A DNA stretch of 64,000 nucleotides from Pseudevernia furfuracea (Eukaryota; Ascomycota; Lecanoromycetes; Lecanorales; Parmeliaceae). This document shows positions 10,621 through 22,021 of the stretch, in pieces. The position numbers and the translations under genes are program-made. A model generated the notes under the pieces. The model was not told the origin of the DNA. It worked only from the letters and a program-made list of their open reading frames with translations, and ran no database searches. The stretch lies in contig JAIUPT010000041.1 in NCBI GenBank assembly GCA_022315425.1, positions 992,001 to 1,056,000 of the forward strand, in the 5' to 3' direction. How positions within the stretch are numbered: position 1 is the stretch's first letter; every line of letters begins with the position of its first letter.

Positions 10621-12482
10621 AAGAGTTCGAGAATTGACTTTAAAGACGTGCTCCGTAAGATTGTTCCAGCTTCGCATCAAATAATAGAACAATTAAAGAT
10701 TTTTTAGATGAACTACAGTAGACAAAGACAATGAGTGCTTTAAAACGATATCTACGATAAATATTCATTCGCAAGAAAAACGAAACTCTTCAAATGCAGT
10801 GAGGTAGAAATTCTATTTATCTTGATATCTAGACAAGTTGATTTTCAATAGCGACGATGAATTGACTTATTATTACAATTGACTTTTACGATGCTGCTTC
10901 CCTAGTACTGGTTTTTATAGTACTAACATTTACAGTTCTACTTTTCGCGATGCTATCTTTCGCTACGCTTTATACTATAGAATTATCTCTATTAGTGCTA
11001 GCTTTATTCTCTGACTATTTATATCTTGAAAGTTTTATGTGACTAACGATCAAAATAGAAGCCTTGTTTTCAGAGTTAAACGCATGTTCACTTTCTTTCT
11101 CATTTTTCTGCTTCTATCTATTCTACTTCTATTCTTTATTACTTCTTCTCTCACTCAATCACAGCATAGACACATCAAGGTGTTATAGAATCTTTAATAT
11201 ATTATTAAGCGCAATTGACCGGTCAAAAAGAATTCCTGACGACTAGCCTACTTCGAGAATACTCCTGTCAAGAGAGCAGATATCGACATTATTATCTCAG
11301 CCTCCTCAACATCGCTATCGTATAGTATTACTTATATTGCTAAATTCATGCTGTGCGACATCAGATCTCTTAACACTCATATGTCTTACGAAGTCTCGAC
11401 TGAATTAGATCTCTTATTCGACAGGTCCTTCATCTTTGAGTTATGCGAAACTTGATGAGTGATGTAATTAAAGTCTTTGAATAGTAGATTGATAGGTAAC
11501 GGATACGAGGCTTTCTGAGCTCGGGTTAGCTCATATCTCGATATATCGGGTTTATACGTACGATTTCTGTCATGCTGGGAGGTCATCGTTCGTGATCAGT
11601 CGATCGATAGATATAATATCTTTCATTTCTGCGGATGATCAATGCAACGTCTGCATGACATAATCGCGCTAGCTGATCTGCCTTTTTCATTAAGTTTGAT
11701 TTTCTTCTAGTGAACTGCTGCGCTTTTGCTTTTGCTTTTGCTGAGTAAGACATTTTCTATCTTTTCTATCAATTCGATAATAACGTCCTTAGAAGAGAAC
11801 GAGTGGGGAACATTTAGAAGAGCATCAATATATCTCTGAACTTTCTACTTCACTTCTAAATTCCCTTTATCTCATCTTCCTCACACTTTTGTGTTTCATT
11901 TTTGAATCGTTTCTTTAAGCTTCATTTTTGAAAGACCCTCCCCTCTAAAATCTCGCAAAGCTTCGATTTTGACCTTCTTTCTTTACGTTTCGATTCTGGC
12001 ACTGAGAGAGTAGAAACACCCTCTGATTCCCTGAGTTCGTCTTTGAAAGGCTACACACTCTGAGATAGTGTGTTAACTCGAAGATTATATAAACTTCGAG
12101 GGCAAGCAAGCTCAAAACGTCTATAGACTCGAATGTTATATAACTTAAAAGATACACAAATTCAAATACTGTATAGAATTAGAAAGTGCAATATATTTAG
12201 AAGTTTAGTATTCTCTTATTACTCTAGACAATACAGTAACATCGAATGAAAAGCATACACTCGAAGAATATATATTCATCGAGTTAAAACACTATCTCAG
12301 GATATAGTCTTGTGAAAGACGAACTCAGAAAATCATAGAATGTTCCTACTCTATCAGTGTTAGAGCTTTTCAAATCGTCAAAGTATCGAGATAAACACAT
12401 CGTAGAATAGTTTCTCTAGTATATACAATTAATGCGTGAGGCCAGGAAAATCAACAATCAGTCTAAGACTTTATAAGGCATG
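10621..12482. other. RIP-degraded DNA, no supported gene
   Basis: Many stops in every frame. A minus-strand stretch near 11715-11750 encodes repeated Lys-Ser (from 'cttttg' repeats). A minus frame at 11386-11586 is unrecognised. The stretch could hold remains of a transposon, but no reading is convincing. Confidence 0.35.
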
Positions 12483-15046
12483 CTAAATTCTATCAGACAT
12501 GTAGATTTCGTGAACAGTTGTCGCATGATTTTTAAAATGCATTACATTGTCAAGCGTGACTGTCGCACATTCGGAATGAGGGAAAGAACAGGGTTCGCAG
12601 GGCCGAAAAGGATGACGGCGGTCGAAGTGCCGCTGCAACGAATATTTACTGTCAAGGTTGTGAAGTCGCTCCTTCAGAGGTAGGTCGGTGTCATCGAGGT
12701 AGTAAAGGCACTGGTAGGGTTTGTATCTGACAGAAAAGAGAGGGGGAATCGAGGAGTCCGTCTCAGACTCAGACTTGACGGCCTTTAAGGGACGTTCTGC
12801 GTCATCAAGACCACTTTCCCTCGCTTGAATCCTTCGTGTTCGGCGGGCTTTGCGGAACACTCCCTCCTGTCGGAGACAAAGCGACATCATATCATCGACA
12901 ATGAAAACCCGTCAATTCATGTCGTTCTTAGTATCGCAAGTCGATAGTGGGTCGAAGAAGGCCTTGACGATGCGTGATCGTTTTATAAACGCGTAGCGAA
13001 CACGCTCTGAGGAGCAAAGAATAGAACTGAATAGCTTTATATCTCCCTCGAGCTGCGCTCGTATATCTTGCACTGGAGCGATAATATCGTATTCTTTTTG
13101 AATCTGCTTTATGAGTTCTCGCTCTCGCGCTTTGATCTTTCGATTCACGACTCGTTTGATCTTCTCATATTGATCGTAGATGACTTGTTCTTTTACACGA
13201 TAAATAAACGTGAACTAATATCGAATGCGCTGAAACAGTTCATCTCGACGGCCGCGAAGCTTCTGAATTTCTTTCTCCTGGCGGATACTTGCACTCTGCG
13301 CTTCGATTAACTCTTTGAATCATCGAGGATCGATCCGTCGACTTATTCGATTGACCGCTTGAATCAACTCCGTTCGAGGCGCTGTACCCCCGTATACGAC
13401 TTGAATATCGTATCGAATTATGCGGGACAGATAGTTACGCTGAAAGATTACTAAGTTAATGTGATTCATGATCAGATTGCGGACGGCCTCATTAGAATTG
13501 AGATCATCTAGTGAATAATCATATTAGTCTAGACTCACCAGAATCAGAAGCCTTAAGACTCATTATTAATAGCATTTCTCGTCGCTCGTCGGAGATAATA
13601 GATTATAAAGACCTATACGAAGTCAGTCTCTTCTTCTAATCGTTTGATTCACTCGTGATACTTTTCGTAAGAGAGCGTCGTGTCGGCCGAGGTAGCATAG
13701 TCTCTGACGATTTGTATAGACGTACGAAACAATGATACGTTCAGTATGTTCTCTTTTTATGAGATTAATTGATAGTTTAGTTTCTTTAAGACGCTCAGCG
13801 TTAGAACTGTTCTAAGATTTGTATTCGGAAAGAGGTAGACGTTATCGTCGTAGGCGAGGCTAATGATATGAGATATAATATAAAATACAGGATTAGTATC
13901 GATAAAGAATGTGTAGGTTTTTCTGCATGTCTGTCAGAGTGATCAACTCGATTTCTTAACGATCACTTACGATCTCTTGCGCTTCTTGCGAGACTTGATT
14001 CGGGTGAGCTTCAGCTGCAAGGTGAGCGTCACTTCCTCGATGGTCTTATCGCGCTGAACGAACAAATTCAGGTCGCGATAGGTGATTCCGAGAAGGGCTT
14101 CGGGTCGAGATCCAGTGAACGCCGCGATCAGCAGGATCGTTGTCAGCTAAACCCGTTGCCGCTCTTAAGGGAAGATGTTGATATCACTCATTCAATGACA
14201 ACGCAGCAGCTTCACGAAATCTACTATATCTAAGAGAGGTTTATCCGTTTCGCTGTCGTTCAGCCTATATTCTTCGATTAGTGAATCGTTGATGAACTGT
14301 TTTAACGATTACTCGTGTGTGTAAAAGTATTAAACGTGTGCGTCTTCACTTACATTGTAGATTTCCTTCAAGATCAATGAACTAATTCGTCGATCTTTTC
14401 ATTTGATGTAGAGCTGACTCAGTTGATGTCAGTAGATCTCGACGGAACTAATTTTCTTGACGGAGTAATTATTGCACATTCAATAAAAAAAGTTCTTAAT
14501 TCGACTCATTATCGACCTTCTAAGTGTGTAATAAGAATCGATATCGACGATATCGCAATATCTGAAGATCGAGGATTAATAATGTGAGCAAAATGGCGAT
14601 AGAATTCATACTGAGGATTGACACACTCTCTTCATAAACCTTCGAGACGATCGATATGTGAATTGATGACATCGGCGTAAAGAGTCGTTAATCGATGACT
14701 CTTATCGACCTTCTCGTATCGTGCGTTATAGTATTCTCGAGCTGAAAGCGAGCTTCTCGTGAAGAGAGAGACGTAAGAGAAGTTCGCGTGTTGCTGTTAA
14801 GCATACAACAATGCTTTGCGACGAGTTATAACGAATAACGATAAGAAAGATTGTCTGCGTGTTAAAGAACGAATATGAGTTCTTGAGAATAGCGATGAAT
14901 AGAGGAAAGTAAGTTAGATAGAGAGGGAGACAGATAGAAAGACGGAGGGAAGAAGCAGAGCCATCTTTATAAGCATCTGAAACGGCTGAGGATCTCAGTG
15001 TCCTCCTTCCCTCTCTCTTCCTCTTGTCCCCTCTTGACCTTTTCAT
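12483..15046 (-). pseudogene. DUF3435/FluG-type tyrosine recombinase pseudogene
   Basis: Nearly the whole protein can be read on the minus strand despite stops. N-terminal part: SHRLTTLYADVINSHIDRLEGL, then (after a frameshift near 14520) KKISSVEIYWHQLSQLYIKW with TGG to TGA changes. An intron at 14353-14297 (gtaagt...aaacag) precedes FINDSLIEEYRL and KPLLDIVDFVKLL. The core LLIAAFTGSRPEALLGITY is the conserved first catalytic-Arg region, followed by RDLNLFVQRDKTIEEVTLTL and LKLTRIKSRKKRKR. Near 13440 comes AVRNLIMNHINLVIFQRNYL, matching the His/Tyr end of the recombinase fold. The C-terminal 135 codons (12890-12483) are intact and hold C2H2-like text: YQCLYYLDDTDLPLKERLHN, HFDRRHP, CEPCSFPHSECATVTLDNVM, HFKNHATTVH. 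DUF3435 includes the Starship captain recombinases; C2H2-tailed members are often annotated FluG-domain proteins. The 5' end (MKRSRGDKRKREG at 15046) is tentative. Confidence 0.8.
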
Positions 15047-15640
15047 CCCTATATTGCTCGATCACGCATCGAAACTTAGGTGAGCGACCTATGAAGAAGT
15101 GATGAAATGATTAACGAAATAATGTAGAAACAAACGTCTTGACTCGACGCGATCGACTAGCGCGCAAGCCTATATATAACTATTGAGAGAGTGGGAGAGG
15201 GAGTGAGGGGGAGCGCATCAGTCGTTCAGGCGACATGAGGTGGGCAAGAGATCCTGATGCAAAAGACGCTTAAAACGGCGTTCAAGTATATCGAACAGGG
15301 CGATCTTTTTACCCGAATCCAGGTTAAGATAATAATATATTAACTAGAATCTACGTGACTATAATATATATTTATTATTAAGTCGATTCTTAACTTTATA
15401 ATAGATACTCTCGTTTATAAGAATCGTTACGTTTTTAAAATTATTAAATTATTATTATACTAGAGTTTATCTCTTTTAAGTTTAAATTTTATATAATTAT
15501 TTTTATTTCGAATCAAGATATTATTTCTATTCGAACTTCTTATCTTATAATATCGTTAATCTTCTTAACGATTATTGATTTATTTTAAGATTAACGAAAA
15601 ATATAATTTAAGATGATATAAAATTATTTTAAATTTATAT
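15047..15640. other. Boundary from pseudogene zone to AT desert
   Basis: Composition changes sharply near 15320. Just before it, a plus-strand reading MQKTLKTAFKYIEQGDLF begins at about 15260 and runs into AT-rich DNA after 'atccag|gttaag'. It may be a truncated exon but is too short to assign. A GA-rich patch lies at 15181-15215. Confidence 0.35.
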
Positions 15641-16668
15641 TACGCTACGTAATAAAATAAGAAAAGACGAGATTTAATTAAGATAAGACGAGATAAGACG
15701 ATTTATTTTGAGCGAGATAACGAGATTATCTCGTTATTTTAATAAATTTTAAATATTTTTAAACGATCTCTTTAAAATTTTAATATTACGTATTAAGATT
15801 AAAATAAAATAAAACGTAAAATACGATATTTTAATTAAAATTAAAGTATAACGTAACATTACTTAAAAAGATAATTAGAAAGTTACGCGAGTTAATATTT
15901 AAAAAGTCGTTACGAGAGTAACGATCTCGAGTTAATCTAATTAAGAGACTTGACGAAGTAATAAAATAATTTCGAATAAATCGACGCTAAGACGAAGTAA
16001 GATAAGATTTTTAAAGAAATTCAAAAATTCGTCTCGATATCTTATCTCTACGCTGCGCAACGGGGCGGGGCGCCCCGAAGGGGTTTCGTATTGAGTCGGG
16101 TTCGGGGTGGGGTACCGGGGCGGGTTTTCGAATTTTCTGGAAACCCCACCCCACCCCGCCCCAGCGCCGGTTTATTCGGGGTTACCCCGTTACCCCGGTG
16201 GACCCTGAATACCCCTGAGCGACCCCCTTAAAATTTTGATATTGCGCATTAAGATTAAGACAAAATAGGGCGAAGAATATGATACCTTAATTGAAATTAG
16301 AATACGGCGTATGGTTGCTTAGAAAGGTGATTAGAAAGACACGCGGGGTATTGTTTCGGAAACCGTTGCGGGGGTAACGGCCCCGAGCTAACCTAATTCA
16401 TAGGCTTGGCGGGGTACCGAGGTAACCCCGTTGTCATGGAACAGGGTGCATCCGCCTAACCAATGCGTCAAAAGAGCGTGTGACCCCGCCAAGACAGCGG
16501 AACCACCCTAATGCAGCCCATATTCGTAACACCCGTTACCCCGGTGAAAATAAACCGCCCCACCCCGCCCCACCTCAACCAAACCCCGCCCCGTTGCGCA
16601 GCGTACTTATCTCGAACTCGACTCAACGCGAAATCTCGTCGAGACGTCTTACTTCGTTACGTAGCGTA
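15641..16668. mobile_element. Older RIP-mutated TIR element (outer copy)
   Basis: The left end reads TACGCTACGTAATAAAATAA at 15641 and the right end ...CGTTACGTAGCGTA ends at 16668. These are RIP-converted versions (C to T, G to A) of the inner element's terminal repeat. The element is flanked by an 8-bp direct repeat ATTTATAT (15633-15640 and 16669-16676). The interior at about 15765-15960 aligns base by base with 16225-16420 of the inner copy, with differences mostly C/T and G/A. Subtracting the inner insertion and its duplication, this copy is about 463 bp. It has no coding capacity, so it is non-autonomous. An 8-bp TSD suggests the hAT superfamily, but the termini are not diagnostic. Confidence 0.8.
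16049..16605. mobile_element. Younger un-mutated GC-rich TIR element nested in outer copy
   Basis: The termini are perfect 22-bp inverted repeats beginning TACGCTGCGCAACGGGGCGG at 16049 and ending with its complement at 16605. An 8-bp direct repeat CTTATCTC flanks it at 16041-16048 and 16606-16613. The 557-bp body is rich in runs such as GGTTACCCCG and CCCCACCCC, with subterminal inverted words (CGGTTTATT near both ends). It has no coding capacity. Its GC-rich, un-RIPed state inside an AT desert shows that it landed after the host DNA was mutated, or escaped the process. The open frame at 16480-16689 crosses the element end and is not a gene. Confidence 0.85.
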
Positions 16669-16676
16669 ATTTATAT

Positions 16677-17211
16677 AAATCTCGAATAATAATCTTTAAA
16701 TATTTTTTAATTTCAAGAAAATTATATATAAAATATTTTTAAAAAGACTTTACGAGTTTTTTATGATAAGAAAAGAAATTTTATAATAAGAAAAGAAATT
16801 AAAATAATTCTTCTTATTAAAAAGAATAAAAAATTTCGTATATTCTTAAAAAATAAGTAAGATCGATCGAAACTTCGAAAATTAAAAAAGACGAGTATTA
16901 AACTTAAGAAAGTTAAAAAATTTAAAGCGATTAATAAAAATAACTAAGATAATAAACTTAAAAACTTAAGAGAGACGATTATTAAATTTAAGAAAGTTAA
17001 AAAATTAAAAGCGATAATAAAAATAACTAAGAGACGTTTATTAAAATTAAGAAAACTAAAAAATTAAAAGTAATTAATAAGTTAAAAGTTAATAAAGCGA
17101 CTAATAAATTTAGATCGACTAGTTAACTTTTATCTATTTAATTAAAAGATAAAGATTATAAAACTTTTAAAGTACTTTCTTTGCTCTTATCTTTACTTTT
17201 AATAAAAGATT
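16677..17211. other. AT-rich desert
   Basis: Almost pure A/T with repeated AAATTAA and TAAGAAA words; no open frame or motif. Confidence 0.7.
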
Positions 17212-17784
17212 TGTTAGCAACTCAGCTAAAAAAGCTGGCCCCGAGAGTGTCTGCGCTTGACAGCCTCAGACACCCTATTTAGATACTAATTCTAACAATT
17301 ATCTCCCCCTTTATGAAGCTCGTTCTCGAGCCTCAAAGACAAAAATTGCGATGCGCCGAGGAATTTTTACCTCGATATCGTCGATTTCTAAGAACTTCTT
17401 GCCCGTGACGAGTCTTTTATACAGAACATTTTGCCCGAAAGATTTATTTGAATAGAGCGTCCTGTTCGAAATTATTCATTTTTGTCTCGGTAATGGAATT
17501 CTTCGAACCGTTTTTGACTCCGAAGCTCTCTGGAATTTCAATTTTTCCCTCTGAAAAAGTTCATTTCTGACCTTCTAGGATTTCGAACCTCGACCCTCAT
17601 AGACTAAGCGTTTCACCCTCGACTAGCCATTTAGGCTAGGCTCCCTCAATTGCGTCTCGGGGTGATCGACTAGATCGACCCGGAAATCAAAGCGCAGACA
17701 CTATTGTTAGCAACTCAGCTAAAAAAGCTGGCTTCGAGGGTGTCTGCGCTTGACAGCCCCAGACACCCTATTTAGGTACTAAAC

Positions 17785-18172
17785 TGTCACGAAGGGAAGT
17801 AAAGTGTTATTCTGAACTTGGGATGATATTGAGTAGCTATGGTTTTGATCTATCATACAAGACGAACGCAAAGAGAAAAGAAAGAGAAACAAGTTCGCTG
17901 TGAGAAATCCGCTCCTTAAATACCCGTAGAAGCCTTGCTAGCAGTAGCGCCCGAGCGGGTGCTAGTCAGTCGAGCGCCGGGTAGCGAGGGTGAACTTGAC
18001 TTGGTGAAATCCAGATTCTGACTTTGACTTTCGAGTTCGGATGCTTAGTCATCGCCGGGTAGTTGAGGTGAAACTTGAGTGCTGGGTAGTTGAGGTGAAC
18101 TTGACATCCGGGTGGTTCAGGTAGGTGAACTTGACTTAGGATTTTTGATGGGACGGTTTTGCGACCGTGACA
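17785..18172. mobile_element. Solo-LTR-like insert in the TRIM 3' repeat
   Basis: The segment runs from TGTCACGAAGGGAAG to CGACCGTGACA (388 bp) and interrupts the second 86-bp repeat between GGTACTAA and TAATTCTAACA. TGTCAC...GTGACA termini are common for Ty3/Gypsy LTRs. The flanking five bases (TAAAC / TAATT) are not a clean duplication, so the exact end is uncertain by about 2 bp. The insert has ordinary GC content and a TATA-like TTAAATAC near 17916. The 72-codon minus-strand open frame over it is only the translated minisatellite. Confidence 0.6.
17975..18145. repeat. Short minisatellite, ~26-bp unit
   Basis: Four imperfect copies of a unit close to GCCGGGTAGTTGAGGTGAAC followed by TTGAC lie within the LTR-like insert. 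Confidence 0.65.
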
Positions 18173-18517
18173 TAATTCTAACAAGATTTTATATTTAAAA
18201 TACTTTTTTTACTCTTATCTTTAATAAAAGACTCTTCTTTCGATTTAAATATATTCTAACTTATATTAATTTTTTAAAATATTTCTTTTCTCTTAATCTA
18301 TATTAAAAGTGTATTTTTTTAATCGACGATTTTATTATTTTTATTTCTAAGCTTTTTATAATTGAGAAGTATTAACGATATTCACTCTTTTAAATATTTA
18401 CGCGTTTTCTTATTATATTAAAAGACTCTATCGACGAGTATTAAAAAGATTAAATATAATTTTTTTTATCGCGATCTCGACGAGATCGATAATTTTAAAT
18501 ATTAATTTTACGTTATT

Positions 18518-18603
18518 TGTTAGAATTAGTATCTAAATAGAGTGTCTAAGACTATCAAGCGCAGACACCCTCGGGGCCAGCTTTTTTAGCTGAGTTGCTA
18601 ACA
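18518..18603 (-). mobile_element. Solo LTR of the 86-bp TRIM family
   Basis: The sequence is the reverse complement of the LTR at 17212-17297 with a few differences, starting TGTTAGAATTAGTATC and ending GAGTTGCTAACA. It is flanked by a perfect 5-bp duplication, TTATT (18513-18517 and 18604-18608). A solo LTR with its own TSD implies past insertion and LTR-LTR recombination. Confidence 0.85.
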
Positions 18604-20319
18604 TTATTCTTATAAAAAGATTTATATTTATTTATTTTCGACGCTTTCTTAAATATCTAAATTAACTTTATTCGAGAAATAAATAAAGTTTAAAAATAAT
18701 CTTAAAAAGAGAAGCGATCTTCGTTACTCGATTTATTAAAGAATTAATAACTTTATAAATTACTTTTAACGTTATAATTAATAATACTAGTTTTTCTTTA
18801 AATTAAAATAATCGAACGCGTAAGTTAAAATTTTTTATTTATAAATTTAATATATCGATTAAAGTATTTTATATAATCTCTTTCTTCTCGTTATCGAACG
18901 AGTTTAATAATTTAAGAAAAAAAAACTTAAACGAATATAATAAAAATACTAAGTCAGAGACCTTAACACTTTCGATATTTTTAATCTTTAGTTTTTTGAT
19001 ATTAAGAAGAACTTATTCGATAATAGCGAGTCGCTTTTCTTTTTTTAATACTTTACTTTTAAATATCTTTTCGAATCTTATTATTTTTACATAATTGTTA
19101 AACTAAATTCTATACTTCTTATCGATCGTAATCTCGATCTTAATCGTCATCGTAATCGTTTTACTTTTAAGATAGTTTAATATCTCTACTTTAACGTCTT
19201 CTTCTTCGTATATATAATTTCTTTTAAAATAAATATTATAAATTTATTCGTTAAATTTAAATAAAAATGTCTTAAAGATCTATTTTTTATTCTTTCGATT
19301 CGAGATTAAATACTTAAAAGCGAAAATAATAAATTATCTCTTAAATCGATTCTCTCTTCTTAAGTTTATTTAAGCGTATTAATTTAATAATTTATACGTT
19401 AAAAAGATTTAAACTATCGTATAAAAAAATAAATTAATAAGTCAAATTTTTCTTCTATAGCTGAAATGTTAATAGAGCTTTATTATAATATTAGCTCGAT
19501 AAATATTCTTTTCTTAACGTTTATCTAATAGTAACGATAGAGTTAATAATAATAATAAATAAATTAAAGATTATGCTAATTTTTAAAGAATATATTGATA
19601 AGATTTTTTTAAGAAATTCGTAATTTCTAAGTACGAGATTGTAAAAGATAATTATTAAATTTAAGTAATTAAAAGAATAGCGCGTTAATAAAAAAACTTA
19701 TGTATATAATTTTTTTTTAATAATTAGAGTTAAGATCGTTCTCTTTATAAAGATATTTTAAAAGCGATAAAAAGAATATAAATAATATTAAACTATTTTA
19801 TCGAGTAAGTTCAAAAGAAGATAATCGTAATATTATTTAAAAGTTAGTCTTAACTTCTCTTTCTTTAATCGAAATACGTTAATTATATTAATAAGATACT
19901 TAGTAATAAGTAAAAAAGAGTTAAATTTTAAGCATCTGCGCTTAATAAGATCGATATATCTTAACGAGAAGACGTATAAATTCGCAATTTCTACGATATC
20001 GAAGATTAAATTATAAAATTTAGTCTCGATAAGTCGTAACTAAGACTTAATTACTAAGATTCTTAAGTTTTATATATGCTTCTAAAAGACGAATCTATTA
20101 TCTAAATTTATAAACGTGAAAGGAACGATCGAAGAGCATTTATTTTCGTTTTAATTAGTTTGATTAATAGCGATAAATTATAATATAATAAAGTAATTAA
20201 TAATAATTAAAAACGAATAATAAGATTTAAAAATATTAATAAATAAGTTCTTAAAAATAGCGATTATTATTGTCGCTCGCGTAAGTAAGTATATTAATAA
20301 TAAATATATAATATTAACA
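18604..20319. other. AT-rich desert
   Basis: Extreme AT content, stops in all frames, no recognisable gene or repeat end. Confidence 0.65.
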
Positions 20320-21103
20320 AGTATAGACCCACGAATTAAATTCGTGAAACGTGTTCTTAAATTTGAAGGGTTGATTTCGGGGCCGCGCACCCCCCGAGAA
20401 GATTCGTTTCGAGACCTCTCAAAGGTGAAAACCTTTCAACTTAGAATTTGTCAACAACTATACGATTCATTTTGATAATTTTTGATTCTCTGAATAGCGC
20501 AATTAAGTCTTCATAATTGAAAAAAAAAGTCTCAAAAAAGTAATAGAAAAGTAAAAAGTTATTCAAAATATAAGACTTGTACGCACATTTTTTCGAGGCC
20601 GCGCATCTCCTAAGAAGTAATCGGCCGAGCAGTGATATTGGAATCCTACTTTACTTTATTAATAATAAGTCGAATTTGATAATCCTCACAGCGTTGAAAT
20701 GCGCAAGCTAAGCACTATAATTAACGAAAATTTAAAGAAATCATATCGAGAGAGAATAGAGTATATGAGATTGTAAGAAGATGTCACTCGATTTTTTGAT
20801 GAGGGCGCTCGGGAGGCCTAGCGGGCTGACAAAGCGAGTCTAATCAAAAAGTGTCAAAATTTGATTCTCAGCTATGACATTGCGCTTGTCGACTATCAAA
20901 TAAGGTTCTCAGTCACTTGTTAAAAGGATACAAATACTGGTCCAGGGGAGTCCTGAGATAGAATAATTTAAGCATCCTACACATCACATATCTGAATCTT
21001 GATAAAAGCGTAACAGGATCGAGGTTATCATTGACTACAGCCCGCCGCACATACAAATGTAAGGTTTTTTAGCTCAGCCCTACACTATTCTTTTATATAT
21101 ACT
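20320..21103 (+). repeat. Dispersed repeat family D, copy 1
   Basis: Begins near AGTATAGACCC with a palindrome ACGAATTAAATTCGT and ends TTTTTTAGCTCAGCCCTACA ... TATATATACT. The core (about 20450-20830: TAAGTCTTCATAATTG, AGTAATAGAAAAGTAAAAAG, AAGACTTGTACGCACA, TTTTTTGATGAGGGCGCTCG) matches 58490-58870 on the same strand. Copy 1 keeps GC-rich patches (20376-20400, 20800-20850) and a segment at about 20860-21055 missing from the other copies. No coding capacity is seen. Confidence 0.7.
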
Positions 21104-21920
21104 AATAATAGATATATTAATTTGCGTAAAAAATAACAATTAATACTTACGAGATTTAATAATTAAAAAGAATAACTTTCGATAGCTTATATAACTTATT
21201 TTTAAAAATTCTCGATTAATAAAATCGTCGTCTCTTAGTAATTCGTTTTACGTTTATTTTAATATAAAGAAATAATTATATTAAGAAAATAGAATTATTT
21301 ATTAAATATTTTAAAAGAAAAAATAGATTTTATAAATTATTTAAACTATAATAGTTTATATAATATTAAATTACTTTTTATAATATAAATAAACGAAAAA
21401 AATCTCGTTAAAACTATTAAAGTTATCGAAATTTTCTAGAGATAATTTTTAAGTTAACGAACTTAGAATCGTTAAAAGATAGTTTATTAGAATTTTAAGA
21501 AGATTAAGTAATTATATATTCGAGCTTAATATCGTAATCGTTATTAGCGAATATCGTATTAGCGAAGAGAGAATCGAAGCTCTTAAGCTCGTCTTCTTTA
21601 TTATATAAAAAACAATTATCTATTAAATTTTAATAAGAGATTTATCTATATTTAGTTAGAGTTAAAGTCTAGTTTGCGTATTATATTCGAAAGACTTTTT
21701 AAACGTAACGAGGGACTGTCGAAGAAGAACTATTTCTAGTTAAGTTCTTATTTTTCTTAGTGATTCATATTTGAAATAGAGTCATAGCGATAGAGAACGC
21801 GATGACAGAGACTGTCACTATATTTAAATATACTAAATATCAATTTCATCTTCACTCGGTGTCTTACTTGATCTCTATTCACTTTGTTCGTTTATATATA
21901 TGAACAGTCTTGAATTAGAT
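21104..21920. other. AT-rich DNA grading into gene island
   Basis: AT desert to about 21740, then rising GC. No gene is supported. Confidence 0.55.
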
Positions 21921-22021
21921 ATGAGCGGCAAAGACTTAGCCTGTGCTTCCCGCTAGCCCCCTTCTTCACTCGCACGACACACCTCGGAATCGTCTGAATT
22001 TGCACAAGCCACACTGGAAGA

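Larger units (their letters stand above)
17212..18183 (+). mobile_element. TRIM-like element, 86-bp LTRs, AGATT target duplication
   Basis: The left terminal repeat (17212-17297) begins TGTTAGCAACTCAGC and ends TTCTAACA, the TG...CA form of LTRs. The right repeat starts at 17705 with the same sequence; it is split by another insert at 17785-18172 and resumes to end TTCTAACA at 18183. The five bases outside are AGATT on both sides (17207-17211 and 18184-18188). The internal region is about 407 bp, of moderate GC, and has no coding capacity. This is the architecture of a terminal-repeat retrotransposon in miniature; mobilisation would need an autonomous partner. It is clearly less RIP-mutated than its surroundings. 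Confidence 0.8.

Noticed and set aside
16049..16605. Tc1/mariner assignment from the TA at both ends
   Set aside because: TA is part of the inverted repeat itself and a perfect 8-bp CTTATCTC duplication lies outside it, which fits an 8-bp-TSD transposon better.
16480..16689. 69-codon frame MTPPRQRNHPNAA...
   Set aside because: It crosses the right end of the inner TIR element and its target duplication; it is a by-product of GC-rich repeat sequence.
17966..18184. 72-codon minus frame with repeated 'QVHLxYPAL' text
   Set aside because: Direct translation of the ~26-bp minisatellite in the LTR-like insert.
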